From contig NW_005434661.1 in NCBI RefSeq assembly GCF_000315625.1, positions 75,111-139,110 of the forward strand: a DNA stretch of 64,000 nucleotides. Direction: 5' to 3'. Position 1 is the stretch's first letter. Each line of letters starts with the position of its first letter. Source of the stretch: Guillardia theta CCMP2712. Its lineage: Eukaryota; Cryptophyceae; Pyrenomonadales; Geminigeraceae. Position numbers and translations under genes: made by a program. Positions 20,915-31,325 of the stretch are shown one piece after another. The notes under the pieces were generated by a model. The model worked only from the letters and a program-made list of their open reading frames with translations, did no database searches and was not told where the DNA came from.

Positions 20915-22573
20915 TTGATCGATAGGAAGAGGATGAAAGCCTTATACTTGATCTTGCTCTTGCTGTGTTCGGTGTGCTCTACACGCTCTGAGCTCGTATG
21001 GAGCAACATCTCACAGAGCAACCCGCTGGCTAGCGCGTCCAACTTCATCTCAGTAGCCTTGAAGTTCAACCAGACAATCGTTGGCGACGACACAAAGGCT
21101 GATATAAATTTTGTTCTGTCAGGGTTCAACAATGCAGTTGCGAGCAGTACGGTTCAACTTTTGCCTATTTCCAGCGTATCTGCCACATTTCCTTTCTCGG
21201 AGTATCCAACATATGAGGTCGGCAACTTTCAGAACTCATCCCTTTTCTTTTCTCTGCCCTGGAACGCGAGCTTGTTGTCTGATACGGTGTATGGATTCTC
21301 TTTTGAGATCAAGAATCCTTACCTCAACAGGGATGCTTCGAGCATTTTTCTCAGCTTTCCTGGCGAACCTGGGGGCGAGCCTGTATTGGTGAACTCGTTC
21401 CTCTCTGAAATCTTTGGGGTCCCTGGCGGCTCAGCCCCGATGCGGATTGTGATACCGCTGTTCACTGCAGCCAACGCAAGTCAGACAAACGTCATGGCAG
21501 GAGGGCCAAACTCTATCGTAGTGCGGATAAGAAGCAATGTCCTTCTGCCGCAAAGCTCCAACTTTACGCTGTCCGGGCTTTACGGGCTTTTGCAAGAGGA
21601 CGGACAATCGTTTGTTATATTGTCTGACGAAAACTCGCTGGAAAATGTCTCAAAATGGAATGCGACCGCCGCTTTAGTCACCGTGATTTGTAAAGTTTCC
21701 ATCCCTGCCGACACGGTGTTCACCTTTTCCGTGAAGGGCATGAACAGCTATGCACAGCAGAACTCGCAAGATCTCAAGATCAGTGCGTCCCTTGCTGCAG
21801 GAAGGTATCCTGTGGTGATTCCAAGGACGAGCATGGCAAAGAGTGGCCTGTCCTTGTATGGAATCCCATCCGGCGCCAATCCTTTGAAGATTGTCGTCCC
21901 ATTCTTCCTCAACGTCTCAGCATTCAACAGAATTTACATGGCAGAAAGCTTCTTCTCGATAATTCTCAATGTTTCGAGTTACGTCGATATCCTAGATGCT
22001 TCCACGTTTCTCCTTTCGGGCGTGAAGAATGTCACCAACGTGAGCAGCGTTCGAATCGAGCCAGCTGATGGAGAGTGGATACAGACAGAGCCTTCGAGCT
22101 TGACGGCGACAGGAATCATTCAGTTCTCTCCGGCAGCACTTTTGTATGCGAACCGTTTTTACTTGATGAGCTTGAATGTCTCTGTACTCGACCTATTCAA
22201 CACTTCGCTGGCCCATATGCAGCTCAGCGCGGCGTTGGCAGATGCGAGTGGAGCCTATATTGGACAGATCTCGCCGTTCTCGATCTTGGCGATCGATTTT
22301 TATGTCGCTGAGTCTTCGGAACAGAGCATATCCTCTGCAAGTCAAAACGTTTCTTCGTGCGTTGTGTGTCGGGACAAACCTGAGAACTCATACTGGGAGG
22401 ACTCGTGTCAATGCCAGTGGCTGTGCAAGCATGGTTACTGGGCGACATATAACAAGTCCATGTCGACTCTGTATGACAGTGTCAATTGTACTCTTGCATC
22501 TGAGGTCAGCTCTGACTTGCTGGTTCTTGGCGTCGGGTGGGGTTGGATCTCTTGTCCTGTTGGAGGCAGTTGA
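20915..22573 (+). CDS. Secreted glycoprotein with repeated beta-rich modules
   Basis: Single exon of 552 residues. The hydrophobic N terminus (ALYLILLLLCSVCS) is a good signal peptide after a few basic residues; the in-frame second Met (MKALYL) may be the true start. The mature protein is rich in N-x-S/T sites and in Val, Ile, Ser and Phe. Three related segments are visible, each with a [NT]F-x-LSG core: residues about 65-90 (FVLSGFNNAVASSTVQL), about 215-240 (NFTLSGLYGLL) and about 368-390 (TFLLSGVKNVTNVSSV). The last 80 residues hold a Cys-rich patch (CVVCRD, CQCQWLCKHG) before a hydrophobic tail (LLVLGVGWGW) that could be a GPI signal or a stub of a membrane segment. No named family recognised. 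Likely cell-surface or secretory-pathway protein. Confidence 0.8.
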   Translation: MIDRKRMKALYLILLLLCSVCSTRSELVWSNISQSNPLASASNFISVALKFNQTIVGDDTKADINFVLSGFNNAVASSTVQLLPISSVSATFPFSEYPTYEVGNFQNSSLFFSLPWNASLLSDTVYGFSFEIKNPYLNRDASSIFLSFPGEPGGEPVLVNSFLSEIFGVPGGSAPMRIVIPLFTAANASQTNVMAGGPNSIVVRIRSNVLLPQSSNFTLSGLYGLLQEDGQSFVILSDENSLENVSKWNATAALVTVICKVSIPADTVFTFSVKGMNSYAQQNSQDLKISASLAAGRYPVVIPRTSMAKSGLSLYGIPSGANPLKIVVPFFLNVSAFNRIYMAESFFSIILNVSSYVDILDASTFLLSGVKNVTNVSSVRIEPADGEWIQTEPSSLTATGIIQFSPAALLYANRFYLMSLNVSVLDLFNTSLAHMQLSAALADASGAYIGQISPFSILAIDFYVAESSEQSISSASQNVSSCVVCRDKPENSYWEDSCQCQWLCKHGYWATYNKSMSTLYDSVNCTLASEVSSDLLVLGVGWGWISCPVGGS

Positions 22574-22656
22574 GCTTTCCACGGAAAAATTCTGCTCGAA
22601 TGTGTGTAAAGTGCTTCTTGTATTAATATCATAAAGATGGTGTTATCTATTTTGTG

Positions 22657-23521
22657 CTAGTAGCCTATCCCCGATTTCCCGTAATCTTTCAGTTTAGGAC
22701 AGTCTTCGTCATCAAGCATTGAATAGTGCGCAAAGTTCTCTCCCCTAACTATCGGCAGGATGACCTCTAGCACGCACTTGTCAGAGTCCCATTTCGCATT
22801 TCCTTTATCAGGGTTGACGAGCTCCTGTCGATTCCAAGTCAAACCACAATACCCCATTACAAAAGAAGTGCAGGAGTCTCACAGGAAGCGGCAAACCAAG
22901 AAGGTACTTAGGGGACTGAACCAGAAACTCGTTCTTGGTCACATCCAACTTGATCGTGGAGAACTTGGTGTTGGGCATCTCAACCTGAATAGAGAAAACA
23001 CCCCGTGAAATTCTGGCTGCCTCTCTCGCCTTCCCTTACTTTCACTATCATTTCTCGACAGCTCATGGTTGAATTGTCCTTGACACTCCACGGCGCACCG
23101 AGAACATCATCAGTCCCTACTTGCTGACGATACCGAATATCATGCTTGGGCCTGAAAAGTCTACTCAGAACAGACACTCGCACGGTCGATGACCGAGCCA
23201 CATAAGTAGCATCCACAGGTCAAGGAGAGCGATCATGGGAAGGGGGGAGAGTAGCATGCAACAGTTGAGCAAGCATTACTTCTCTCGTTTATCCGCCTTG
23301 CTGATCTTGTCCAGAACTCTATCTTCGTTGACCTCGTCATCATCCCAGATAGCTTTTGGATCTTTCTTCTTATTTTCCTTCGGAGCAGGCGCTTGCTTCG
23401 GAGGCCCGATATCACCAGGGCCCAGCCTCGCTGTCCGATCTCGCTGAACATCCTCCTCGTCTACTTGCGTTTCAGAGAATAGGTTCGAAAGGAGCTCCAG
23501 ATCTTTTCCCTGCAGTGTCAT
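22657..23521 (-). CDS. DNAAF6: Dynein axonemal assembly factor 6 (PIH1D3/Twister family)
   Basis: Four exons resolve: 23521-23280, 23151-23040, 22984-22883 and 22824-22657, with consistent phases, giving 207 residues (human DNAAF6 has 214). The family landmarks appear in order. They are LGPGDIGPP, the acidic DPKAIWDDDEV block, HDIRYRQQVGTDDV, a central CREMIVKVEMPNT strand pair, LDVTKNEFLVQSPKYLLGLPLP, and KWDSDKCVLEVILPIVRG from the C-terminal CS-like domain. DNAAF6 is a cytoplasmic co-chaperone needed to pre-assemble axonemal dyneins, acting with HSP90 partners; its presence implies a motile cilium or flagellum. Introns are 58-128 nt. The gene is convergent with the secreted glycoprotein, with 83 nt between their stop codons. 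Confidence 0.92.
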
Positions 23522-24312
23522 ATCAGGGTTTCTCTATGTGCTCCTGTGTGTCTTTCTGTCTGTTACCTACCCAGACCAACAAATCTTGAGCTGAAACCTC
23601 TTCTCCATCACCATGACAACTAAGTTTCATTCCCATCTTTCTCACGCCCATATCCCGTCCTCCCTCTCCTTCCTCCGCTCCTCCCCTCTCCTCCTGGTTC
23701 CACTCACCGACATGGCAGCCGTTGATTTGGCAGTGAGGCGGGCTCAGGTCGAAGTATTGTGGTACCAGCTGACGTGCTACTAGGTGCAAGAACTTTTATC
23801 TGCGATAAGCCATCTTTTTAGGTTTTATTTCTGTATAGATTTATTTTAAATACAGTTTTAAAGTTTAGAAAATATACTGTCAGAAAACATTTTGGAGAGA
23901 TTTATAGAAGTTTAGTACAAAAATGTACCAGCTTTTAAATGTACCATGGCGCCTCAAAGGTCATCTTAAAAATCTTACTTTTTGGCCCGCGACGCTTCGC
24001 ACAACCCAACCCTTGCAATCATGTCTTGCCGGCTGGCAGCTGCGACATGCGCTTTGTTGTTATCTCGTTGTGTTTGTTATCAGATTTCATGATGTACTTC
24101 TTGTACACATACTTTCCTCTTGTTGTGGTTGAGCTTGCTGCCCTTGTTTGATCCCTTTCACATCAAGAGTGTCTTCCTGTGCAAGGTTTGATTTCACTCC
24201 GCCCCGTGAACGTCGACGTTCGTGCTGTATACAAGCAGCTTTTAGTCCCTCGTCTCCTCACTTTGTATCTTCCTTCTGATATTTTTTGTGAATTCCCATA
24301 GATCAGATCCCC
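23522..24312. other. Intergenic or unresolved 5' exons
   Basis: 23522-23800 is probably the 5' flank of DNAAF6. 23800-23930 is AT-rich. Between 23940 and 24240 there are short stretches that could be 5' exons of the following plus-strand frame, for example an ATGGCGCCTCAAAG start followed by a GT and an acceptor near 24185, but the joins cannot be verified. Confidence 0.35.
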
Positions 24313-24576
24313 ATGACGCTTCTCACAATTGCCCCTGCGACTACCATTGCTAAACTTAAATGGCAGGAGATGTTGACAGTGCTTCGTGCTTGCAATGCTC
24401 GGTTGATTGCTGTCGGCGGCATGTGCCCTGACAACTCCGATGCTCTCTACTCCAAGGACTGGAACCCCAAGTACAGCCGCAAGGAGTTGATCGAGCACGG
24501 AGTCTGGATGACCAAGAAGCAGCTCAGGAAGGAGAAGCGCGCGGAGGAGGAGAGCGTTCATCACCACTTTTCTTAA
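24313..24576 (+). CDS. Unknown protein, probable last exon
   Basis: Frame ends at 24576 and shows strong codon bias towards C and G at third positions from about 24360 on, unlike the flanks. The sequence includes LKWQEMLTVLRACNARL, NSDALYSKDWNPKYSRKEL and a basic C terminus (KKQLRKEKRAEEES). It is preceded by a plausible acceptor (CCCATAG), so this is probably the final coding exon of a gene whose 5' exons lie in 23940-24290. No family is recognised. Confidence 0.45.
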   Translation: MTLLTIAPATTIAKLKWQEMLTVLRACNARLIAVGGMCPDNSDALYSKDWNPKYSRKELIEHGVWMTKKQLRKEKRAEEESVHHHFS

Positions 24577-25849
24577 GGTTGTTTGCTATTGCTGACATCA
24601 CTGTATCTACCTTCCTCCTCTAACGTGAGTCTGCAGATTGGACAACCTAAGACATGACTTGGTCTTTGTCGGGGTTCGTGCGCACTGGCGGAGCAAGCGT
24701 TGCTATTTTTTTCTACGATCTTGCATGTTTGTAGGAGCTTTGTGGTTGATTGATTATTAAGAATGAACATGTTTCTGTGCAATGCTGTCTTTTGTTTTTG
24801 GTGCGTTGATGTTCAAACTTGGTGATCTAGAGTTGTCCGGTTGACGTCATGGGCAGAGTGTAGTGCAGAGGAAGTTGTCTAATGAACAGTAGGACGCAGA
24901 GGTAGATGTCTACTGGACTTTGGGACTGTCGCGAGTCGAGTGATATCTAGCAAGCAAGGTGTTGAAGTTAGGGTGAGGGTTATTTTCTCTACAGTTCATG
25001 ATCAGTCGAGCTCGTCACTGCGATCACTCACCTCCTTGACCAAGTTCTTGCCAGCTTGTTGAACACCACACCTCGTCGCGTACATGTCATTGAATGCATG
25101 CGTTTTCGTGACATTGTTTCTGATTATTCCTTGTGCTGCCGTTCGCTCTCAACTCTGCCTCCTTGCCTTCACCCACAAATGACGGTGACAACGGCACAAA
25201 ACTATCAAGATCAGATTGCTGTCTGCAATTCTTCTCGCTCCTCACGTGCACCTATCCCCTTCCATTGTCATCCCATCCCATATTTTCTCATGCCTAATAC
25301 ATCTCATCACATCTCATCGCATCTCATCGCATCTCATCCCTCTCAGCTACCCGGCTACAGCGGAACGATAAGTGGTAGAGTTCTTGATTAGACCTGTAAG
25401 TACCCCCAGTAGAAACTATAGACCGAGGGAATGGAGGGGGTAGGGTAATATTCGTTTTTGTGGTTTGTCTTGTTTTAATGCATCCCAAATTGCTGCACGC
25501 TATCTGCAAGAACAAGAGGAGCAAGAGGAGGGAGTAGAGTAGAAGAGCGGAGGTAGAGCAGGGGAGGAGAGCGTATCATATCAGAGAAGATATTGTGCTC
25601 TCGCAGAGACGAGGGGAGAAGATAGGATGGAGGTAGAAAGGAGAATGGTCGCTGGAGCGAGAATGGAAGATGAACAGGCAGGTGAGGGCCCGAGGATTGA
25701 AGAGGGAGGCTAGTCAGGAGCAAGTGGACGGTGTGAACAATTTGTGTTGAGCGAAAGGGAACTATCATGAAACGAGCATGGAATTTTTATCATAGACAAT
25801 CTTGTGAAAGCCTATCTAAACTGAGTTCAGTCTCAACAGGCAACATAAC
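24577..25849. other. Intergenic region
   Basis: About 1.3 kb without a supported gene. 25294-25345 holds a short CATCTCATCGCATCTCATC tandem repeat. The tail of one frame (GYSGTISGRVLD, ending at 25391) looks slightly protein-like but has no partner exons. 25510-25740 is purine-rich. Confidence 0.4.
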
Positions 25850-26700
25850 ATGGCTACAGCAGTGGAGAAGAGCAATGCTGGTGCTGTGCAGGGGGAAGGG
25901 GGAGGAGGAGGCAACGGCAGCATCGACGACGGAGAGAATCGAATCGAGCATCAGTATTGGACAAGATACATGGAGGGCGTGGTCAAGGAATCGCAAAAGT
26001 CGCTGGATCAGCAGTTCCTCGATCGGGACTTGGGCAAGCTCATCAAGTCAGCGGATGCGATCAGACTGCAAACACTCATGTACCACGAGTATGCATACGG
26101 GACGGAGAAGGTCTCGACCAAGTTCATGTACCTGGGGAATTACTATGCTCTCATGTTGCGATACATCGCACTGGTGTTCGAGAAGATGAAGTGTCATCCG
26201 AGTTACAAGAACAGGTTCCCTCTCATCTGCGATCTAGGTTGAAGTTATTGAGAAGTGATGCAGTGAATTTCGCAAAGAAATTGATGCACAATTGAAACAG
26301 GGAAAATTGGCGGTACAGGTGCCAAGCCAAGTTCCCATAGTTGTCTTTTTAATAACAGATTGCTTCAGGAATTGGAGAAAGAGAAACATGAATTGAAACG
26401 ACTATTCACAATCCAATACAGGGAGAAGGTTGGCTTGACCGGTGTAATTGGCTGTTCTGATCTGAAATTGAACAGAGAGCCTTGAAACAGGCTAATATCT
26501 CCAAGATCAAAGAAAAGGGTTAGTTTGACTTGAAGTGTGTGGTGGAGGTTTGTGACTCCCGTTGTCTTGTTCAGAATCAGATCTGAAGAGCCTCAAACTC
26601 ATCGGAGATGCAATGGAATCTATGAAGATCAACGTTTCCACTGGTACCTGCTGGGACCCGGCTGAGTCGGGATTGACGTCGACATTTCCAGGGAATGCGA
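25850..26700 (+). CDS. Unknown helical protein, exons partly resolved
   Basis: The first exon, 25850 to about 26240, has a Gly-rich N terminus. It is followed by well-formed helices: HQYWTRYMEGVVKESQKSL, LGKLIKSADAIRLQTLMYHE and FMYLGNYYALMLRYIALVFE. Later coding-looking pieces in other frames read FRKEIDAQLKQGKLAV (about 26265-26320), LEKEKHELKRLFTIQYREK (about 26370-26430) and SDLKSLKLIGDAMESMKIN (about 26578-26635). They suggest further short exons rich in coiled coil. The joins between them could not be closed without a stop. The gene may end near 26700 or continue into the OTU gene. No family recognised. Confidence 0.5.
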
Positions 26701-26778
26701 TGGAGAGGGAGGGGCTACAAGAGTTGGTATCTGCTGACCGCACTCGTATCCCAGCAAGCATGGCTGATCCTCGTGCAG

Positions 26779-28493
26779 ATGGACAAAGATCGTCACGTCG
26801 TGCAGCCTGCGGCTGGTTGTTGTTCTTGCATGCCTGTCGATGGTTCCCATGATGCTTCCAACTTGCCATCAGATTTGCCGCCGTCAAACTCGAAGCCCTC
26901 GGTGACATCAGCTCCGTCCGTCAGCGCGCAAAGAGCTCTGGGAGATCAGTCCGTGCGACCTCAACAGGTTGTTCACCTTTCATGTTATCTGATCATAACG
27001 AGTACACAAGGACAAGAGTACTTCGCCAGCGTCCAGGAAGGGGATCATCGAGGAGAAAATGCAGAACGATGACGACATTTTCATTGCGTTGCCGGTGTTC
27101 GACGAGATTCCCGTCCTCCTCCCTTCGCAGAACCGCATGAAGTATGAAGATGAGCATTGCTGGCGAGCAGCTGGCGGGGACAATGACGGATGCCTTGCAG
27201 GTTCGACACTTTCCTGCAGCACGAGAGGAGAGGATACAACGCATCCCTGATCCCACCTACCAAACCTCCTCCTACCTCTACCTCTACAGTCAGCGCTTAT
27301 CCTGCTCGACAGAGCAGCAAGTACAACGAGATGTACGACAGGGACCTTCAGCTGGTCTGAGCAAACCGCTGCTCCCCTGCAAGCTAGTCATTCTGGTTCT
27401 ACAGGCACTTCGAGAATCCGCCATGCTGGCCAACACGGAGAACATGAAGCTACAGAGGTGGCGCAAGGAGAGTAGGTGCTGTATGCTGATCCCGGGCAGG
27501 TTAAGAGAGCGATTGGAAAAGTTTACAGACTTCGAGTTGGAGGACGTCGACAATACAGGCCACTGTCAGTTCGACGCCATCGCTCATCAGATCGCTGGAC
27601 GATTTGCCGACCAATACAAAGTCTCTTCCTCCTTCCCTCCCTTCCTCTCCTTCTCCCTTCTCCCTCTTGCCCTTGCACTGCTGTGCTTTCATGTTCTCTG
27701 CTTCTTCCTTCATCCCCATGAAGCTGACTACCTGCTCTGCAGGTTCAGCCCAGTGAGGTGCACTATCGAAGGGTGAGGAGAGATGTGGCGGAGTGGCTCC
27801 GGCGCAATGCGGTATGCCCATGTCCGCATGGAGTAGATGCTGCTGACGCGCCTGCCAGCATGTGACCCTGGACAACGGAGCTACAATCACCGACTTCCTG
27901 GACAGCGAGGACGGCGCGACGTGGGAAATCTTCTGCGACAACATCGAGGACAAGTGGTTGGCAGGAAGAGGGAGGAAGGGACGAGCGTGGCTGACGTGGA
28001 CGCAGGATTAGCGCCAACCCTGTCTGGGGGAACCATCTCACATTGATCGGTGAGCAAGATCTCGGAGTTCCTCCCTCCTCATGCTCTTTGATCAGCCGCT
28101 GCCAACTGCTACAACCGTCCCATCAGAATCTGGTCAACCGCCCCGGGAGATGACTGGTGGCTTCAAATAGAGCCCAAGCACTACAAGGTTCCCCTCCTCT
28201 CTCTCCCCCTCCCCTCCCTCCTCATAAATCTCCTTACTCCTCCCTCTCTCGTCTCCCACCCTCCGCTTCCCCTACCCTTATCGTTCTGCTGCGGTCTTGG
28301 GTGTTGACATCCTGACTTGCCGCTCACAGCCCACCCATCACATCCGTCCCTTCGAGCTTGCTCACCTCTACGAGAGACATTACCTCTCGGTGAGCGTATC
28401 ACGTACAACCTGCTGCTTGCTGATGTGCCATGTTCACAGGTTCGAGAACGAAGAGGCAAGAACTCCAAGTTTTCTGGAACTCCGCGATACTGA
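26779..28493 (+). CDS. OTU-family cysteine protease (deubiquitinase-like)
   Basis: Verified 3' exons are 27743-27811, 27859-27956, 28006-28049, 28096-28187, 28330-28389 and 28440-28493; the preceding exon ends at 27620. The OTU core is clear. Asp and Cys of the catalytic centre lie in VDNTGHCQFDAIAHQIAG, followed by RDVAEWLRRN, a WISANPVWGNHLTLIAAAN strand-helix unit, YNRPIRIWST and the catalytic His in LYERHYLS. OTU proteins cleave ubiquitin or ubiquitin-like chains in cytosol or nucleus. The Ser/Pro-rich N-terminal third (LPSDLPPSNSKPSVTSA) looks disordered. The 5' end is uncertain: the ATG at 26779 follows an AG, so it may instead continue from the gene at 25850. A long in-frame run through 27144-27620 mixes exon and intron near 27200 and 27350. 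Confidence 0.86.
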
Positions 28494-28605
28494 ACAAGAA
28501 AGACATCTAATCCACGCATGCTCCTTTTCTCCTTACATGACCTCCTTCTTCCGCCAGCCAATAGATCAAAGCTTTTTAATCCTTCACGCCCTCTAAACCG
28601 ACATC

Positions 28606-29092
28606 TTAGTAGAAAGGATGTCCCACAAGCCACTCGTGGCCATCATCAGGTCCGTTGACTCCGTCATAGTGCACGTAGAGCTCTGGGCTGTCAACGGCGT
28701 TGTTGCTGTCGTATAAGTCAGACTTTCATCGTGGTAAGAGGGAGATCTTTTGTCAAGTTTGAGTCTACGACAATGTGTGCACAACAAATAGGAACAACAA
28801 TGTGCACAACAATCAGCAAAGATGTATGATTGCTACAACATTCATGCTGTCGTCTTTCGTGTTATCATAATATAACATGAACTCTTCCAGTACAAAGAAC
28901 AGAGCCGACTGTCAAGGAATATGAACTTGCGAGACTGCACAGGAGGAGAGGATCTGTCTCTAAGAGCAGAGCATGGAAGGGAGCATCAGCTTACCACACG
29001 TAGAAGGAAGAGTTCTTGAGCGTGCATGCGTTCAACGATGGGACGCCCATGGGGTCTCCAGAGAAGAGTGACTTGAAAACAGGCACCAGCAT
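28606..29092 (-). CDS. Candidate small two-exon gene
   Basis: Exon 1 29092-28995 (MLVPVFKSLFSGDPMGVPS...) and exon 2 28705-28606 (NNAVDSPELYVHYDGVNG...HEWLVGHPFY) join in phase across GTAAGC...ACGACAG, giving 65 residues. Both halves look protein-like, and codon use agrees with neighbours. The intron is about 290 nt, long for this window. Exon 1 might therefore join other unseen exons. No homologue recognised. It is convergent with the OTU gene, with 112 nt between stop codons. Confidence 0.4.
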
Positions 29093-30652
29093 TGCGCGTC
29101 CCTTCAGCTACACCACCCTAATCTGATCTGTTAAGCTTCAAATTTTATCTTTAAACTTGAAATTTAACAGAAACAATATCGATGTAGCTCTGAAATTGTT
29201 TTGTAGGAAGGCTGAAGAGCTGTCTAGCTGTTTGTCCTGGTTCCTACAGCTACTCAGCGCACGGCCCGGCCGGCCCGGGCCGCCGCGGCCTCAGGAGTCC
29301 GAAAGTGACTCTCACTAGTTCCAGGCCGGGCCGCGGCTCGCGGCTATCCGATCGGGCACGGCGCCGCTGTCGGGCGCCGCGGGCCGCGGCGCCGCGGGGG
29401 CCGTTCAACGGTTGCCGTACGGTACCGTGCCGTGTCTGAACTCCGGGAATGACAATACTGATATGACCTGTTCAAGTTTGCCAGAGTAAACGAATCCGGG
29501 AGTCCGGCGGATGTCGACTTGTTCGACTTTGAGGTGAACTGTGAATGAGCTCAGTGCTGCAGTGCCCCGTACCGTACTACCGTCGCCCCGATGACTCTGG
29601 GCCGAAATAGCGCAGTGAGCAGTGAGATGGCGTTAGTGGCGTGCAAGCTTGAAGCGAAAAGATGGGCCGCAGGTGAGCATGTGGAGGAGCAGAAAGAGGC
29701 CGCTGAGGGCCGGGGAGGGGAGCCTGGAAGAAGAGAAGTTGCTTGAATAACCTCTTCTTGCACTTCACTTCTTCAGTCTTCGATCGTTTAGACTCGCGAT
29801 GAGAAGAACAGGTCCACGTGTATCCTCAGAGCTCACGCGTACACTGTCACAGACGGCGATGAAGCTGCCGGGCTTACAGCAAGTTGAATGCGAACTCAGA
29901 TGAAGATGAAATGGGACGACGACGACGACGACGGTGAGCAGTGCAGATGCAGAAGATAAGACATCTTAGAGGAAGAGGAAGAGACGAATAAGAGTACGAG
30001 TACGAGCAAGATACGAAAGGTTCTAAGAACAGAACCCGAGACTGTAGACTAAAAGAGGTCACCTTGTGCATGCGATGTTCGCGGTTGAAGTTTACTTTCA
30101 AGAATGGATGAAACAGGAGGGAGACCTGCAACAATCAAACAAACTCTGACATCCCACCGAGGGGCATGCTGCTGTCTTCACGAACACTGGGAATAGAGGA
30201 GAACAGCGATAAGCGAGATACAAGCACCGAGACGACAAGGCGGCTGGTCGACAGGAGGGTGACTAGTTGATCTCCTGAAGAGGAAGAGCTTGCTGCAAGA
30301 TGACAGCTTCTTTCAAGAGAATGATGAGGTCAACGAAAGTGAGCCCATAGGGAGTGAAGAGGCTGAAGAGAAAAAAGAGTAGCCGTGGGAGCAGGAGGAG
30401 CAGGAGGAGCAGGAGGATGGAGCAAGACCATGTACAGAAGGTCAAAAGGGCAGGTCTGTGAAGGAAAGCACGCAGAGGTGTGAGGCAGAGGCAGGGGCAG
30501 GAGCAGCCAGCAAGAGCTCCTTCACAAAAGTTCGGCATTGTCTCATCAACATGTCAGACCTATCACGGCCAAGGAAAGTTTCTCATCCTCCTCCTACTCG
30601 TCTGTCTCCTCAAAAGCCTCGTACTGCCTCTACCGTGAAAACGGAGACTCGA

Positions 30653-30728
<76 letters not shown>

Positions 30729-31100
30729 CCCTCCCCTCTTCCTCCCTCGCTTACCCCTTCCCCGCGAGGATAACAGTCCACTTATTCGAGCTCTTCCCTC
30801 CTCCAGTCCCCAACTTGCTCCCTCCACCGTGGCATGGTGAGGGAGCCATTCTCGTGCCTCCTCCTCAGCTGTGTAGTGCTACTGACCCTCTCCTCCTCCT
30901 CCCCTCCCTCCCCCTCCCTGCCCCCCTGCCCCCCTCCCCCCCCGCATTCCCTAGGAGGGACCCTAGGAAGGGTTTGCGGCTTTGAGGGGGTCGCAAGTGC
31001 GGCAGGCTCAATGCCAAGAGAAAGATGAAGGCACGGGGCAGGGGCAGTGCACATACCGGCCATGCAGACAGCAGGAGGAGGAGGATGAGGAGGAGGAGGA
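29093..31100. other. Intergenic region with GC-rich element and weak exon-like pieces
   Basis: 29265-29420 is a GC-rich block (CGGCCGGCCCGGGCCGCCGCGG, GCGCCGCGGGCC) like those near 9690 and 39870, followed by GTACGGTACCGT. Weak minus-strand coding signals lie at about 30123-30060 (LFHPFLKVNFNREHRMHK before a GTGACC donor) and at about 30345-30263 (GLTFVDLIILLKEAVILQQA). The second follows a strong CTTTTTTCTCTTCAG acceptor and ends at a stop. These may be exons of a small gene, but it cannot be assembled. 30540-30650 may also hold a short plus-strand exon. Confidence 0.35.
30653..30730. repeat. (CCTG)n tetranucleotide array
   Basis: About 19 perfect CCTG units. Frames reading Cys-Leu-Pro-Ala repeats through it are artefacts. 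Confidence 0.95.
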
Positions 31101-31200
31101 NNNNNNNNNNNNNNNNNNNNNNNNNNNNNNNNNNNNNNNNNNNNNNNNNNNNNNNNNNNNNNNNNNNNNNNNNNNNNNNNNNNNNNNNNNNNNNNNNNNN
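31101..31200. other. Assembly gap of 100 N
   Basis: Exactly 100 N, the conventional size for a gap of unknown length. It lies between a GAGGAG-rich and a poly-C sequence and probably removes the first exon or exons of the TRM13 gene. Confidence 0.99.
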
Positions 31201-31325
31201 CCCCCCCCCCTCCCCCACCCACCCCTCCCGCTTTCCCCAGCTCCTCCGTGATCCCCTCCCCTCCCCTTTCCTTCCCTCCCCCCTCCTTTCTTCATGCCTC
31301 CTCTCCTTGTCTGACGTTCCTACAG

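Noticed and set aside
27144-27776. Single 210-residue frame as the OTU protein
   Set aside because: Near 27200-27350 a different frame gives better protein sequence (KFDTFLQHERRGYN, NEMYDRDLQLALRES) with proper splice sites, so the long frame mixes intron and exon.
30563-30985. Cys-Leu-Pro-Ala or Arg-Gln-Ala-Gly repeat proteins
   Set aside because: Artefact of a (CCTG)n tetranucleotide array; no supporting sequence on either side.
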